Notes: generated from the sequence alone by a model not told the origin. 64,000 bases of DNA from Kushneria konosiri (GCF_002155145.1 NZ_CP021323.1:1426001-1490000), one strand, 5' to 3'; positions 52,739-63,455 are shown, counted from the stretch's first letter. Program-made: numbers and translations.

Positions 52739-53754
52739 GTGATTTGTCACAACGCAGTATTCGTGGTGAGCGCATTCTGGTCGTCGGCCCCTCGTGGGTC
52801 GGCGACATGGTCATGGCCCAGAGCCTTTTCATCACATTGAAAACACACGACCCTGACTGCGTGATCGATGTCATGGGGCCGAAGTGGTCGGCGCCGATGC
52901 TTGAGCGCATGCCGCAGGTCCGTCATGCCATCGTGCTGGAAACCGGTCACGGTGAAACCGGATTGCGGACACGCTGGCGGCTGGGACGCTTGCTGAAGGG
53001 GGAGTACGACCGGGCGATTGTGCTGCCGCGCTCGCTCAAATCGGCGCTGGTGCCGTTTTTTGCCGGCATCCCTCGTCGGGTCGGCTTTACCGGCGAGCAG
53101 CGCTATGTGGTACTGACCGAGCGGCGGCGGCTCGACAAGGCGGTGCTGGATCAGACGGTCAAGCGCTTCGTATCGCTGGGACTGCCCCTCGAAGGCACCT
53201 CCGATGCGATCCCCGAGCCGCATCTGCAGGTAGATATCGAGCGACAGCAGGCGCTGCGGGAATCCCGGGGCCTGCATCAGCCGCTGATCGCAATGATGCC
53301 CGGTGCCGAATACGGCCCGGCCAAGCAGTGGCCGCTGGCCTATTTTCGCCAGGTGGCCGAGGCGATGACGGCCAGGGGATATCAGGTCATTGTGCTGGGG
53401 GGGCCGAAGGACCGGGACGCCGGCGATACGATCAGTCAGGGACTCGAAGGGGTGGTCAATCTATGCGGCCAGACCACGCTGACAGACGCCGTGGATCTGC
53501 TGGGCGCCTGTGAGCAGGCCGTGAGCAATGATTCGGGCCTGATGCATGTGGCCGCCGCCGTGGGTACGCATGTGCAGGCGATCTATGGCTCCTCCACGCC
53601 CAACTACACCCCGCCGCTGACTCAGGCTCGGGACATTCACTGGCTCAACCTCTCCTGCTCGCCGTGTTTTGAGCGCACCTGTCCGCTGGGTCATACGCGC
53701 TGTCTCAATGATCTGGCGCCGTCGCAGGTGATCGAGACCCTGACCATCGAGTGA
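52735..53754 (+). CDS. waaF: ADP-heptose:LPS heptosyltransferase II
   Basis: A 339-residue GT9 protein with the WaaF signatures [68 protein letters not shown] and the C-terminal [20 protein letters not shown]. It adds the second heptose to the LPS inner core on the cytoplasmic face of the membrane. The GTG start overlaps the hldD stop by 4 bases, so the pair is translationally coupled. Confidence 0.92.
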   Translation: MSDLSQRSIRGERILVVGPSWVGDMVMAQSLFITLKTHDPDCVIDVMGPKWSAPMLERMPQVRHAIVLETGHGETGLRTRWRLGRLLKGEYDRAIVLPRSLKSALVPFFAGIPRRVGFTGEQRYVVLTERRRLDKAVLDQTVKRFVSLGLPLEGTSDAIPEPHLQVDIERQQALRESRGLHQPLIAMMPGAEYGPAKQWPLAYFRQVAEAMTARGYQVIVLGGPKDRDAGDTISQGLEGVVNLCGQTTLTDAVDLLGACEQAVSNDSGLMHVAAAVGTHVQAIYGSSTPNYTPPLTQARDIHWLNLSCSPCFERTCPLGHTRCLNDLAPSQVIETLTIE

Positions 53755-53765
53755 CCGGGCAAGCG

Positions 53766-54395
53766 TCAGCGGGTGACCGCCAGCAGTCGGGCGCCCAGCG
53801 CGATGAATACCGTACCCATGAGACGATCCAGCCACTGCGCCAGCCGCTCGCGCCGGCGCAGCCATCCGGTCAGACGTGCAGCACCCAGTACGACCCCAAG
53901 CTCGATGGGAATGGCCACGGCAATGGTCAGCATGCCCAGCAGCAACAGCTGGGCCGGCACCGGGCCGGCCTCCGGGCGCACGAACTGGGGCAGAAAGGCC
54001 ATGAAGAAAAGCGCTGTCTTGGGGTTTAACAGATCCACCAGCACGCCCTGACGAAAGGCGCGCCACGGCCCGGTTGGACGCGCGACGGTTTCGGGCGGGC
54101 GAAACTGCTCGCCGGCGTGGCGCAGCGCCTGGATGCCGAGATAAAAGAGATAAAGCGCGCCCACCACCTTGACCGCGGTAAACGCCGTGGCCGAGGCCAT
54201 GACGATGGCCGACAGCCCCAGCGCTGCGGCCAGCACGTGCCCCATGGCGCCGCACCACAGGCCTGCGCCGGCCGCCAGACCTTCCCGCCGGCCGCCGCTG
54301 GCGCTTTTGGCCATCAGATAGAGCATGTCCGGGCCCGGGGTCAGATTGATCATCAGTGCCGCACTCAGAAAGAGTCCCCAGTAGGTGAGGTCCAT
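53766..54395 (-). CDS. LysE/RhtB family amino acid exporter
   Basis: A 209-residue, six-helix transporter: INLTPGPDMLYLMAKSASGGRREGLAAGAG is the typical LysE-family opening, and NPKTALFFMAFLPQFV is also conserved. It probably exports amino acids such as threonine, homoserine or lysine. It sits between LPS genes without an obvious link to them. Confidence 0.88.
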   Translation of the reverse strand: MDLTYWGLFLSAALMINLTPGPDMLYLMAKSASGGRREGLAAGAGLWCGAMGHVLAAALGLSAIVMASATAFTAVKVVGALYLFYLGIQALRHAGEQFRPPETVARPTGPWRAFRQGVLVDLLNPKTALFFMAFLPQFVRPEAGPVPAQLLLLGMLTIAVAIPIELGVVLGAARLTGWLRRRERLAQWLDRLMGTVFIALGARLLAVTR

Positions 54396-54433
54396 CGCCG
54401 CTTCCTCGATATTGTCCGGGTCCGGTTGAGCCG

Positions 54434-55537
54434 TCAGTCGTGCCGGTCGCTGTCCAGTGCCTGATCACGGGCGTGGCGCTCGAGTGCCAGCTCGATCAGG
54501 CGCGTGACCAGTGCCGGGTAGGCCATGCCGCTGGCCTGCCAGAGCTTGGGATACATGCTGATGCGGGTGAAGCCGGGCAGCGTGTTGACCTCGTTGATGA
54601 TCACGCGGTTGTCCGGCGTTAAAAACACATCCACGCGGGCCAGACCCTGACAGTCCAGCGTTTCGAACGCCTTGAGCGCAATGCGGCGAATCTCCTCGCT
54701 GGCGGCGGTATTGATGTCGGCCGGGACGGCCACGGCTGCCCCGGACTCGCTGATGTATTTGGTGTCGTAGGAATAGAAACCGTCATCGCTGAGCACGACT
54801 TCACCGCAGACGCTGGCCTCGGGCGCTTCGTTGCCAAGAATGGCGCATTCGATCTCGCGCCCCTTGATGGCGGATTCCACCAGTACCTTGTGATCAAAGG
54901 AGAAGGCCAGCGCCAGCGCCCTTTCAAGCTCGGGCTGGCTGGTCACGCGGCTGACCCCCACCGAGGAGCCCTGGTTGGCCGGCTTGACGAACAGCGGCGT
55001 GCCCAGCTGATCCTTCAGGGCGTCAAAATCGGTCTCGGCCGCGCGGCGCCGGGTCAGGGTGACAAAGGGTGCCACGGCAAGGCCTGCATCGCGCAGCAGC
55101 CGCTTGGTCACGTCCTTGTCCATGCTCACTGCCGAGCCCAGCACGCCGCTGCCGACAAAGGGCAGGTTGGCCATGCGCAAAAGGCCCTGCAGCGAGCCGT
55201 CCTCACCGAGCGTGCCGTGCACGATGGGAAAGATGACATCAAGCTGCTCCAGCGCCTGCTGGCGGTCGGGCTCGATCAACTGATCGCGTTCGCGCCCGGG
55301 CATGACGGCCAGATCGCGCTGCGAGTGATGCAGCGCGATACGGGAAGGGTCATCGGCATTGTCCAGATAGCGCTCGGCATCGTTGACGTGCCACTGCCCC
55401 TTTTTGTCGATGCCGATCAGCGTGACGTCAAAGCGCTCGCGATCAAGGGCATCGACGATATTGCGGGCAGACTGCAGCGAGACCTCATGCTCGGCCGATT
55501 TGCCGCCAAAGATGACCCCAACCCTGATTTTTTTCAT
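54434..55537 (-). CDS. ddl: D-alanine--D-alanine ligase (DdlA type)
   Basis: A 367-residue ATP-grasp ligase. [56 protein letters not shown] and [19 protein letters not shown] are the Ddl signatures; its length and N-terminus point to the DdlA/VanA-like group. It joins two D-alanines for peptidoglycan. Its place is outside the mur-ftsQ cluster, so a second ddlB elsewhere is likely. Flanked by LysE and a glycosyltransferase on the same strand. Confidence 0.92.
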   Translation of the reverse strand: MKKIRVGVIFGGKSAEHEVSLQSARNIVDALDRERFDVTLIGIDKKGQWHVNDAERYLDNADDPSRIALHHSQRDLAVMPGRERDQLIEPDRQQALEQLDVIFPIVHGTLGEDGSLQGLLRMANLPFVGSGVLGSAVSMDKDVTKRLLRDAGLAVAPFVTLTRRRAAETDFDALKDQLGTPLFVKPANQGSSVGVSRVTSQPELERALALAFSFDHKVLVESAIKGREIECAILGNEAPEASVCGEVVLSDDGFYSYDTKYISESGAAVAVPADINTAASEEIRRIALKAFETLDCQGLARVDVFLTPDNRVIINEVNTLPGFTRISMYPKLWQASGMAYPALVTRLIELALERHARDQALDSDRHD

Positions 55538-55611
55538 GACCTCTCCAGATAAGCATGCGTCTTCACTGCGCGCATGATGCCACGTTCAGGTACCGGTGTG
55601 CGCGTGTCGGC

Positions 55612-56664
55612 TCAGGTGTCGTTCGTGCCGAGCAGTCGCGCATAAAGCGCGCGATACTGGCTGGCCATGGCCTCGGGGGTAAAGGCTTCCAGACGCTGAC
55701 AGGCGCCGCGGGTCAGGCGCGCACCGCGGGCGGGATCGTCCTTCATCGCCAGCACCGCATCATGCAGCGCACTGGCATCGTTGGGTGGAATCAATACGCC
55801 GCTTTCATTGTCGATGACGATATCGGGAATGCCATCGACATCGCTTGCGATGATCGGCACCTCGGCGTCCATGACGTCCAGAAGCGTCGAGCCCAGCCCT
55901 TCATTGCGCGACGGAAAGACAAACAGATCCATCGCGGCCAGATAATCGCCCACATTGGACTGAAAGCCTTCCCAGATGACGTTGTCGAGGCCTTCGCTTT
56001 CGCGTTTGAAGCGCTCTTCGTCCTCCCCGCTGCCCAGCAGCAGAAACACAATGTCGGGATGCGTGTCGGCCAGTCGACGAGCGGTCTCGATGATCAGGCT
56101 CTGTCCCTTGTGACGATCCACCAGCGCGCCCGCATGGCCGACGACATAACGGCCTTCAAAGCGGTTTTTCAGCGTCTCGACCACGGTCGCGTTGCGGGTG
56201 AAATGCGACAGGGCACTGGGAATACGCGTGACCGGGCACCAGCGTCGCGCCTCGAGATGGGCCTCGATCGGTGAGGAGATGGCGACGGCTGTCGCCGCGC
56301 CTTTATAGGTCCGGCGGTTGAACCACTTGTCCTTGATGGGCTGCGGAACGCGCCGGGTCAGCACATAGGGCGTGCGGCGCAGCTTCGAATGCCACCATGC
56401 CCAGTGCACCGCGCGGGCTTCATGGGCATGGACCAGATCCCCGTCGGGCACGTGCTTGTGGCCGACCCACATCTGATCGGCGGCCACCATGCCCAGACCC
56501 TTGACGCCGGACAGCGCCTGACGCAGCGGTGAATCCTGACGGCACACCAGCGTCTGGGAAATGTCATGGGCGGCCAGCTGCTCGATCAGAAGCTGGGTCT
56601 GGCGTTCGCCGCCGCGAAAATTGCGCGCCAGATTGACGTGACAGATATGCAAGGAATCACTCAC
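55612..56664 (-). CDS. Glycosyltransferase family 4 protein, LPS core/cell-surface
   Basis: A 350-residue GT-B glycosyltransferase with GT4 features: NFRGGERQTQLLIEQL, VVGHAGALVDRHKGQSLIIETARRL, FLLLGSGEDEERFK, FVFPSRNEGLGSTLLDVMDAEVPIIASDVDGIPDIV (the EX7E-type region). It probably adds a sugar to the LPS core because of its position among waa/hld genes. The acceptor and donor are unknown. Confidence 0.82.
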   Translation of the reverse strand: MSDSLHICHVNLARNFRGGERQTQLLIEQLAAHDISQTLVCRQDSPLRQALSGVKGLGMVAADQMWVGHKHVPDGDLVHAHEARAVHWAWWHSKLRRTPYVLTRRVPQPIKDKWFNRRTYKGAATAVAISSPIEAHLEARRWCPVTRIPSALSHFTRNATVVETLKNRFEGRYVVGHAGALVDRHKGQSLIIETARRLADTHPDIVFLLLGSGEDEERFKRESEGLDNVIWEGFQSNVGDYLAAMDLFVFPSRNEGLGSTLLDVMDAEVPIIASDVDGIPDIVIDNESGVLIPPNDASALHDAVLAMKDDPARGARLTRGACQRLEAFTPEAMASQYRALYARLLGTNDT

Positions 56665-56770
56665 CTTTAAAGGAATCGATGCGCCAAGCGTGGCGCATGA
56701 AGGGGCAGCAGGGCCAGTGATGATGCAAAAGAGAAGCTCGGGGCCGTCATGGCGGCTGCCGCCAAAGGCC

Positions 56771-57577
56771 TTACCAGACCCGGTTGAAGTCCTCTCGCTC
56801 GCGTACCTGGGGGTCGCGCTGAAACTCCAGGAGCTTGGCGTATTTCAGGTAGGCGTTGACACCGGCCGACAGCGAAACCGACAGGCCGTCAAGCCCCGCC
56901 AGGCAGCCACGCTGAAACAGATATTTGCGCACGAAAGCGTTGGCACCGTGGATAAACGGTGAGCAAGCGTTCACTTTCTTGCCCTTGAGATACATGATCT
57001 TGGCCGCGCGGGTGGAGAAGCGACCGCCGGCCTTGGTGAAGAGCTCGGCAAGGTTGGTAAAGGAGTAGTGCTCGAGATCGGCGTCCAGCTCACATGGGGA
57101 GGTGGCCTGCACGCTTGCGTGCTGGCGTGAGTCGGAAAAGGCCGTGCGATCGCGGTCGAACAGCCTCAAACAGTAATCGGGATACCAGCCACAGCGCTTT
57201 ACCCAGCGTGAGCCGATGAAGTTACGCCGACGCAGGGCGAAGGCGTCATGCGTCGTGGTGGCAAGCTGAAGCGCCTGCAGGGCGGTCACGGCCTGATCGG
57301 TCAGACGCTCATCGGCGTCCAGCGACAGCACCCAGCGATGGGTCGCAGCCTTTGGCCCCACGTTCTTCTGCGGACCATCTCCCAGGTAGGGTTGCTCGAT
57401 CACCCGGGCGCCCGTGGCCCGGGCAAGCGCGCAGGTCTCATCCACCGAACCCGAATCCACCACGATCAGCTCATCGCATACGCGCGCGAGCGAGGCGAGG
57501 CACGCCTCGATGTTCGCCGCTTCGTTGAGCGTGATCACAACGCCGGTGATCGGCGTACGTGTGGTGGAGGTGTTCAT
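56771..57577 (-). CDS. Glycosyltransferase family 2 protein (WaaE/KdtX-like)
   Basis: A 268-residue GT-A enzyme: ITGVVITLNEAANIEACLASL, ELIVVDSGSVDETCALARATGARVIEQPYLGDGPQKNVG and WVLSLDADERLTDQAV (DxD-type). This is the WaaE/KdtX type, which adds glucose to the inner core in other Gram-negatives. It is translationally coupled (4-base ATGA overlap) with the DUF3413 gene upstream. Confidence 0.85.
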   Translation of the reverse strand: MNTSTTRTPITGVVITLNEAANIEACLASLARVCDELIVVDSGSVDETCALARATGARVIEQPYLGDGPQKNVGPKAATHRWVLSLDADERLTDQAVTALQALQLATTTHDAFALRRRNFIGSRWVKRCGWYPDYCLRLFDRDRTAFSDSRQHASVQATSPCELDADLEHYSFTNLAELFTKAGGRFSTRAAKIMYLKGKKVNACSPFIHGANAFVRKYLFQRGCLAGLDGLSVSLSAGVNAYLKYAKLLEFQRDPQVREREDFNRVW

Positions 57578-58311
57578 TGAGTTTCCTCGACATCATCGGG
57601 GATGGCCGTGGTATCGCGCTCGGTCGGGTCAGCACTGTCATCGATGGCCGGCCCACTGTTCTGATCACGCTGTGTCGCGGCTTCGCGCGCCTCGGGGACC
57701 GGCGTGGCCGGTTCGCCCATCAGTGCCTGGCGGTCGCTGTCCTGAGCGTGGAGTGCGGCCGTCTGATCGGTGTCCGAGGCAATATCGATGCCCACACTTG
57801 CCATCAAAAGCACCGGCATCAACAGCACCAGACTCCAGACCGGGAACGTAATGCGCCGGGCACGGGCCATGATGCGCCAGGAGAGCCACAGTTCGACCAG
57901 CGCGATCAACACCATGACGCCGCCAGTGATGGCCCACTGCAGCGTGGAAAGCTCTGGTTTTTGCTCACCCGACAGGTCTATCAGATGGCTACCGGCCGCC
58001 GTGAACAGCTGCGTATCGACCCACAGCGCGCCCAGCCCCAGAGTGCCCAGTACGGCGCATGGCCAGATCAGCATGCGCCGTTTCAAGAACAGCGACAGCA
58101 GTGCCGGCAGCAGCCACAGCGCAATGGCCAGCGTGCCAAAGCCGCCCAGCCAGGCGCAGACCAGCCACACGATCCCCAGACCTTCCTGGGGCATCTGGAC
58201 CATCGGCAGATAGCGCAGCGACAGCAGCCAGGCAAATATCAGGTTGAACAGGGCAAAAAAGGCCGTGGCGCGGAGTCGAAACCGCAGGGAATCTTCACTT
58301 GAACGAGGCAT
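57574..58311 (-). CDS. DUF3413-like membrane protein resembling the membrane half of YejM/PbgA
   Basis: A 245-residue protein with five membrane helices (about residues 16-35, 46-64, 66-98 region, 127-145, 158-175), including FFALFNLIFAWLLSLRYLP and WVDTQLFTAAGSHLIDL. These echo the DUF3413 domain that begins YejM/PbgA/LapC. There the fifth helix leads to a large periplasmic hydrolase-like domain; here it is followed only by about 70 residues of acidic, Asp/Ala-rich tail ending in DDVEETQ. The gene lies in the LPS operon next to kdkA and a WaaE-like gene. Similarity is by eye. Confidence 0.65.
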   Translation of the reverse strand: MPRSSEDSLRFRLRATAFFALFNLIFAWLLSLRYLPMVQMPQEGLGIVWLVCAWLGGFGTLAIALWLLPALLSLFLKRRMLIWPCAVLGTLGLGALWVDTQLFTAAGSHLIDLSGEQKPELSTLQWAITGGVMVLIALVELWLSWRIMARARRITFPVWSLVLLMPVLLMASVGIDIASDTDQTAALHAQDSDRQALMGEPATPVPEAREAATQRDQNSGPAIDDSADPTERDTTAIPDDVEETQ

Positions 58312-58314
58312 GGT

Positions 58315-59028
58315 CTAACTCGATTGGTATCCGTGGTTGATGGGGGCCATGAGTGCTTTGGCCTGTCCGGGAGCAAACTTTTCCAGAGAACGCTCAAGAC
58401 GTGCAAGATTGCCGGCCTGCCAGCGACCGGGGTCGCGCAGCCGACAGCGATCCAGATCGATCAGCCAGGGCATATCCCGGTCATCGATGAGAATATTGCG
58501 GGCGTTGAGATCGACATGGTCAAGCCCTTCGTTGTGAAAACGACGGATCATGCGTCCACATTCGGTCAAAAGCGCTTTCTGTTGGGTGGCGGCGTCCGGT
58601 GCTTGTATCAGCGAGGCCAGCGGCCGCGCGCCATCGATACACCGGGTGATGAGCGCGGCCTGATAGACCAGACCGACGCGCCAGGCGCAGGCGCCAATCG
58701 GCCGGGGCACCGGCAGTCCGCGCTCAAAAAGGGTGGCCAGCAGACGGCATTCCTGAAAGGCGCGGTTGCGCTCAGGGCCTGTCCAGACATAATGCTCGGC
58801 GCTGATACGTGCCACCAGACCGCCGCGGCGGTAGTGACGCAGCACCCATGCCTGATCACCGGCACGCACGAACAGGCTTTCTCCGCGTCCGGGGGCCTGA
58901 CCGGTGACGGCCCCGCGCGAACGCCACCAGCTACCGGTGAAGTGTTCGGGCGCCAGCGCCGACTGGCCGGTTTGTGGGGCCGTTTGGGCATCATATAGAA
59001 TGTGCGCATTCGCTTTTCGGGAAGTCAT
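58315..59028 (-). CDS. kdkA: 3-deoxy-D-manno-octulosonic acid kinase (Kdo kinase)
   Basis: A 237-residue kinase-like protein with the KdkA hallmarks: LRHYRRGGLVARI, FHNEGLDHVDLNARNILIDD (catalytic loop), LIDLDRCRLRDPGRWQAGNLARLERSLEKF. It phosphorylates Kdo on lipid A precursors, as in bacteria with a single Kdo. The start was set at the ATG of MTSRKANA; other in-frame ATGs lie 1 and 3 codons earlier and would overlap the divergent gene's start. Confidence 0.9.
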   Translation of the reverse strand: MTSRKANAHILYDAQTAPQTGQSALAPEHFTGSWWRSRGAVTGQAPGRGESLFVRAGDQAWVLRHYRRGGLVARISAEHYVWTGPERNRAFQECRLLATLFERGLPVPRPIGACAWRVGLVYQAALITRCIDGARPLASLIQAPDAATQQKALLTECGRMIRRFHNEGLDHVDLNARNILIDDRDMPWLIDLDRCRLRDPGRWQAGNLARLERSLEKFAPGQAKALMAPINHGYQSS

Positions 59029-59035
59029 CATCCGC

Positions 59036-60139
59036 ATGAAGCATCCTTTGCCCGCGCAACCCGCGCATATCTGTGTATTGCGGTTATCCGCACTTGGCGA
59101 TGTCTGCAATCTTGTACCGACCGTTCGGGCGTTGCAGCGCCAGTGGCCCACTGCCCGAATCACCTGGATCATCGGTCGGGCGGAGCACAGTTTACTGGCC
59201 GGCCTCCCCGGGGTCGAGTTCGTGGTGTATGACAAGTCCACCGGGCTTGCCGGCATGCGCAGAATCTGGCGCGAGCTGCGTGATACGCCCTTTGATGTGC
59301 TGCTGCACATGCAGCAGTCCATACGCGCCAGCGTTCTTTCGCTGGGGCTCAAGGCGCGTGTGCGTCTGGGCTATGACCGCGCCCGTGCCAAGGACTGGCA
59401 GACCTGGTTTACCAACCGCCAGCTCACGCCTCATTCGAAGGCGCACGTGCTTGAATCGTTCATGGACTTCGCCCGCGAAATGGGTGTTGAGGATGACCGG
59501 CTCGAGTGGAGTATCCCGCTGCCGGACGCCGCTCGAGAGGAGGCCCGACAGATTCTGGCAGGGCGACCGGCACTGGTGATCAGCCCGTGTGCCAGCCCTC
59601 GGCTTCGCAACTTTCGCAACTGGTCGGCGGAAGGTTATGCCGCCGTGATCGAACACGCCTGGCACCGGCACGGCCTGACCACCTTTCTGACCGGTGGCAC
59701 CAGCACCCAGGAGCTCGAAATGTGCGAGCGCATTGCCGCCGGCGTCAGCGAGGCCTCTCCGGTCAATCTGCTTGGGCGAACCTCGCTCAAGGGGCTTCTG
59801 GCGCTGATCGATGAGGCACGCATGGTGATTGCGCCCGACTCCGGGCCGGTGCACATGGCCAATGCCATGAACACCCCGGTGCTGGGGCTTTTTGCCACCA
59901 CCAATCCCGAGCGCGCCGCCCCCTGGTGCTGGCGCGAACACGTCGTCAACCGCTATCCCGATGCCGTGGCCACCCATCTGCACAAGTCGCCGGACGAGAT
60001 CGTCTGGGGCACCCGCGTACGCCATGAGGATGCGATGTCACTGATTACCTTTGAGGATGTCATCAACCGGCTCGACGAGCTGCTGGCATTGACCGCTGAT
60101 CACGACAAGGCCTTCGGGAGCGTGCGCCATGATGTTTGA
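59036..60139 (+). CDS. GT9 family LPS heptosyltransferase-like glycosyltransferase
   Basis: A 367-residue GT9 enzyme: [22 protein letters not shown] near the start, [79 protein letters not shown]. It resembles heptosyltransferases (WaaC/WaaQ-like), though which heptose it adds cannot be stated. Its ATG is 7 bases from the kdkA start on the other strand. It overlaps hldE by 11 bases, consistent with one operon GT9-hldE-waaA. Confidence 0.83.
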   Translation: MKHPLPAQPAHICVLRLSALGDVCNLVPTVRALQRQWPTARITWIIGRAEHSLLAGLPGVEFVVYDKSTGLAGMRRIWRELRDTPFDVLLHMQQSIRASVLSLGLKARVRLGYDRARAKDWQTWFTNRQLTPHSKAHVLESFMDFAREMGVEDDRLEWSIPLPDAAREEARQILAGRPALVISPCASPRLRNFRNWSAEGYAAVIEHAWHRHGLTTFLTGGTSTQELEMCERIAAGVSEASPVNLLGRTSLKGLLALIDEARMVIAPDSGPVHMANAMNTPVLGLFATTNPERAAPWCWREHVVNRYPDAVATHLHKSPDEIVWGTRVRHEDAMSLITFEDVINRLDELLALTADHDKAFGSVRHDV

Positions 60140-61583
60140 TCCCGCAAGGCTCGCCGATGCCCGCGTCACCGTGGTGGGTGATGTCATGCTCGACCGCTAC
60201 TGGCACGGCCCCACTTCACGCATCTCGCCCGAGGCGCCGGTACCGGTAGTACGCGTCGATGACAGCGAGGACCGCCCGGGCGGGGCGGCCAACGTGGCCC
60301 TCAACATCGCCGCGCTGAACGCGCAGGTGACACTTTCCGGACTGATCGGGCGTGACGACAACGCCGCCATTCTGGATGACCTGCTGGCCCGGGCCGGGAT
60401 CGACACCCGATTTCAGCGCAGCGCCGAGATCCCCACCATCACCAAGCTGCGCGTCATGAGTCGCAACCAGCAGCTGATCCGGCTGGATTTCGAGTCCTCG
60501 CTGGAGGCCGTCGATACCGATGCCATGATGGATCAGGTCAGCGAGGCGCTGGCAGAGACCGACCTGATGATTTTGTCCGATTACGGCAAGGGGACGCTGG
60601 CGCAGGTTCAGAGGCTGATCGAGGCCGGCAGACAGGCCGGCAAACGGGTGTTGATCGACCCCAAGGGCAGCGATTTTCATCGCTATCGCGGGGCGAGCAT
60701 CATTACCCCCAACCTGAGCGAGTTTGAAACCGTGGTCGGGCGCTGCCACAGCGAGGAGGAGTTGACCTCGCGCGGGGAAGCGCTGCGTGCCGAGCTTGAG
60801 CTTGAAGCCCTTCTGATTACCCGCAGTGAGCGCGGCATGACGCTGATTCGCGAGGGCCATCCGCCACTGCATCTGCCAACCCGGGCCCGCGAAGTCTTTG
60901 ATGTGACCGGTGCCGGTGACACGGTGATCGGCGCGCTGGGCCTGGCGCTGGCGGCCGGACAGAGTCTGCCGGATGCCATGGCACTGGCCAATCTGGCCGC
61001 CGGGCTGGTGGTCGCCAAGCCCGGGACGGCGACGGTGTCAGTCGATGAAATCGAAGCGGCCCTGAGTGCCGATCACGGCGTGGCCGCGGGCCACGGGGTG
61101 ATCGATGGCGAGACACTGGCCACCGCCGTACGCGCCGCCCAGGCCAGCGGTGAACGTATCGTCATGACCAACGGCTGCTTTGATCTGCTGCACGCCGGTC
61201 ACGTCAGCTATCTCGAGCAGGCACGCGCCCAGGGCGACCGGCTGATCGTGGCGGTCAATGATGATGCCTCGGTCACGCGCCTCAAGGGCGAGGGTCGTCC
61301 GATTACGCCGCTTGCGCATCGCATGGCGGTGCTGGCCGGTCTGCGGGCGGTGGACTGGGTGGTGGCCTTTGGCGAGGACACGCCGGCCGAGCTGATCGGC
61401 AGCGTGCTGCCGGACGTGCTGGTCAAGGGGGGCGATTACCGGATCGAGGAAATTGCCGGCGGAGAGGCCGTGATGGCCAACGGTGGTGAGGTGCGGGTGC
61501 TGGGCTTTGAGGAAGGACTGTCCACCACCGGCACCATCAGCGCGATCGTTTCGCGCAGCGCACGCCGCGGTGAACAGGAGTAG
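60129..61583 (+). CDS. hldE: Bifunctional heptose-7-phosphate kinase / heptose-1-phosphate adenylyltransferase
   Basis: A 484-residue fused protein. Residues 1 to about 320 are a PfkB-type sugar kinase ([43 protein letters not shown]), and the rest is a nucleotidyltransferase ([20 protein letters not shown]). It supplies ADP-heptose from heptose-7-phosphate, with gmhB acting in between. ATG at 60129 overlaps the upstream gene; the second ATG, one codon on, is also usable. Confidence 0.95.
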   Translation: MMFDPARLADARVTVVGDVMLDRYWHGPTSRISPEAPVPVVRVDDSEDRPGGAANVALNIAALNAQVTLSGLIGRDDNAAILDDLLARAGIDTRFQRSAEIPTITKLRVMSRNQQLIRLDFESSLEAVDTDAMMDQVSEALAETDLMILSDYGKGTLAQVQRLIEAGRQAGKRVLIDPKGSDFHRYRGASIITPNLSEFETVVGRCHSEEELTSRGEALRAELELEALLITRSERGMTLIREGHPPLHLPTRAREVFDVTGAGDTVIGALGLALAAGQSLPDAMALANLAAGLVVAKPGTATVSVDEIEAALSADHGVAAGHGVIDGETLATAVRAAQASGERIVMTNGCFDLLHAGHVSYLEQARAQGDRLIVAVNDDASVTRLKGEGRPITPLAHRMAVLAGLRAVDWVVAFGEDTPAELIGSVLPDVLVKGGDYRIEEIAGGEAVMANGGEVRVLGFEEGLSTTGTISAIVSRSARRGEQE

Positions 61584-61590
61584 ATCCCTC

Positions 61591-62901
61591 GTGGGAAGAC
61601 GTCTCTATTCGGCCCTGTTGTATGCGCTGTCACCGCTGATCTGGCGCCGTCTGCGCCGTGAGTATCTGGAGGATCATCCGCGCGGGGAGCGGCTGGGGCG
61701 TATTCCGTCCTATCAGGAAGAACGCGTGTTGTGGGTGCACGCCGCCTCCGTGGGCGAGGTGATCACCGCCCGGCCGCTGATTCGCTCCCTGATCGATGAC
61801 TACCCCGAGCATCGGGTGGTCGTGACCACCATGACGGCCACCGGCGCCCGTCAGGTGCAGACACTGTTTGGCGATCTGGTGACGCATCATTTCGTGGCGC
61901 TGGATTTCCCCGGTGCCACCCGGCGCTTCATACAGCGACTGGCCCCTGAAATCGCCATCATCGTTGAAACCGAGATCTGGCCCAATCTGATCTACGCCTG
62001 CGCGATGGCCGGAGTGCCGGTCACCATCGTCAACGCCCGCATTACCGAGCGCGGCTTTGCCCGCTATCAGCGCTTCTCGAAACTGATGGGCGAGGCGATT
62101 CGCCGGCTGGCCTGGGTGGGCGCCAAGTCTGCCGAGGACGCCAAGCGCTTTCGTGCCCTCGGGGTCTCGGCCCGCCGGCTCAATGTAACCGGCGCGCTCA
62201 AGTATGATCTGCACGTCGATGAGCAGGTGTTCGACCACGCCGATGCGCTGCGCGGCCGGATCGGTGAACGCCCGGTCTGGGTGGCGGGATCGACCCATGA
62301 GGGCGAAGAAGAGCAGATTCTGGCCGCGCACGAGCGTCTTCTGGCCCGCTTTCCCGAGGCACTCTTGATTCTGGTGCCGCGCCATCCGCAGCGCTTTGAC
62401 GAGGTGGCCGAGCTGTGCCTCGATCGCGGCCTGTCGGTGGCCCGTCGCAGTAACGAGGAAGATATCGAGCGTGACACCCAGGTCTATCTGGGCGACACCA
62501 TGGGCGAGCTGATGACGTTTTATGCAACCGGCGATATCGCCTTTGTCGGGGGGTCCCTGGTGGATATCGGTGGGCATAATCTGCTGGAGCCAGCCGCACT
62601 GGGATTGCCGATCGTCAGCGGGCCATCACTGTCGAGTCTGGGGGAGGTGGCCGACACGCTGGAGGAGGCGCATGCCCGGATAGAAGTCGAAAGTGCCGGC
62701 ATGCTGGGTGAGATGCTGGTGTCACTGATGCTCGATGAGGTGCGTCGAGATACGCTGGGCCGCAACGCGCTGGCGGTGGTGGAGGCCAACCGCGGCGCAC
62801 TGGGACACACTCGGGACTATCTGGGACGTCTGATTCGCGCTCGCGAGCTGCACGAGCCCTGGCCGCTGGCAGATGATCGGCCGCCGGAAGGCGGGCGCTA
62901 G
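61591..62901 (+). CDS. waaA: 3-deoxy-D-manno-octulosonic-acid (Kdo) transferase
   Basis: A 436-residue GT30 enzyme with an N-terminal membrane-associated helix (SALLYALSPLIWRRL), WVHAASVGEVITARPLI, WVAGSTHEGEEEQIL, FVGGSLVDIGGHNLLEPAALGLPIVSGP. It transfers Kdo to lipid IVA. The start is GTG 61591 with CAGGAG ten bases upstream. Its last bases overlap the stop of a convergent small gene (shared CTAG). Confidence 0.93.
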   Translation: MGRRLYSALLYALSPLIWRRLRREYLEDHPRGERLGRIPSYQEERVLWVHAASVGEVITARPLIRSLIDDYPEHRVVVTTMTATGARQVQTLFGDLVTHHFVALDFPGATRRFIQRLAPEIAIIVETEIWPNLIYACAMAGVPVTIVNARITERGFARYQRFSKLMGEAIRRLAWVGAKSAEDAKRFRALGVSARRLNVTGALKYDLHVDEQVFDHADALRGRIGERPVWVAGSTHEGEEEQILAAHERLLARFPEALLILVPRHPQRFDEVAELCLDRGLSVARRSNEEDIERDTQVYLGDTMGELMTFYATGDIAFVGGSLVDIGGHNLLEPAALGLPIVSGPSLSSLGEVADTLEEAHARIEVESAGMLGEMLVSLMLDEVRRDTLGRNALAVVEANRGALGHTRDYLGRLIRARELHEPWPLADDRPPEGGR

Positions 62902-63239
62902 TGGCGTGAGGCCTGGCGCCAGCCATGCTGCCAGGCATGGTGATTGAGATATTCGGCCAGCCGCGCGCGGGTGTCGCTCATTGGGCGGCCCGGGGCAATA
63001 ATGGTGGTGGTGGTTCGACACATCAGCGTGTATTGGTGACGTTCAACGTTGAACCAGACACTCAGCAGGGGTCTGACGATCTCGCATCTGGCAAGCTCAA
63101 AATGCAGGGAATGATCGGCCCCTCGGACCTGCACACCTTCAATACCCAGCGCATCACGAGATTCCAGCAGTGCCCTGCGCAGTTGATGCAGGGAGGACGG
63201 CGCGCACGAGCGGGCGGAAAGGTCACTGCTCTGTCGCAT
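62898..63239 (-). CDS. Small protein of unknown function
   Basis: A 113-residue protein not recognised. It is fairly rich in Arg/His and carries a central beta-like stretch VRPLLSVWFNVERHQYTLMCRTTTTIIAPG, with no signal peptide or membrane helix. GAGGG lies seven bases before the ATG, and the stop codon is shared (CTAG) with waaA. The codon use is like its neighbours, so it is probably real. Confidence 0.6.
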   Translation of the reverse strand: MRQSSDLSARSCAPSSLHQLRRALLESRDALGIEGVQVRGADHSLHFELARCEIVRPLLSVWFNVERHQYTLMCRTTTTIIAPGRPMSDTRARLAEYLNHHAWQHGWRQASRH

Positions 63240-63455
63240 GCGAAACCCTCTTTCTTGTCATTGAATGTTCGAGATTTAATGTCCGGTGGCCCCGGAAGAT
63301 CGTTGTGTCGTGACATGTTTCTGTCGTGACCGACCAACGTAGCGGCCCACCAAACCCCTGATGGATGCAGCGTAGCTGTGACGCACAGATAATAGTGATA
63401 AACGCAGGTAATATTCTGCAGCTAAAGTGTGATTGAATGTTTCAGTAAGGCAGTT

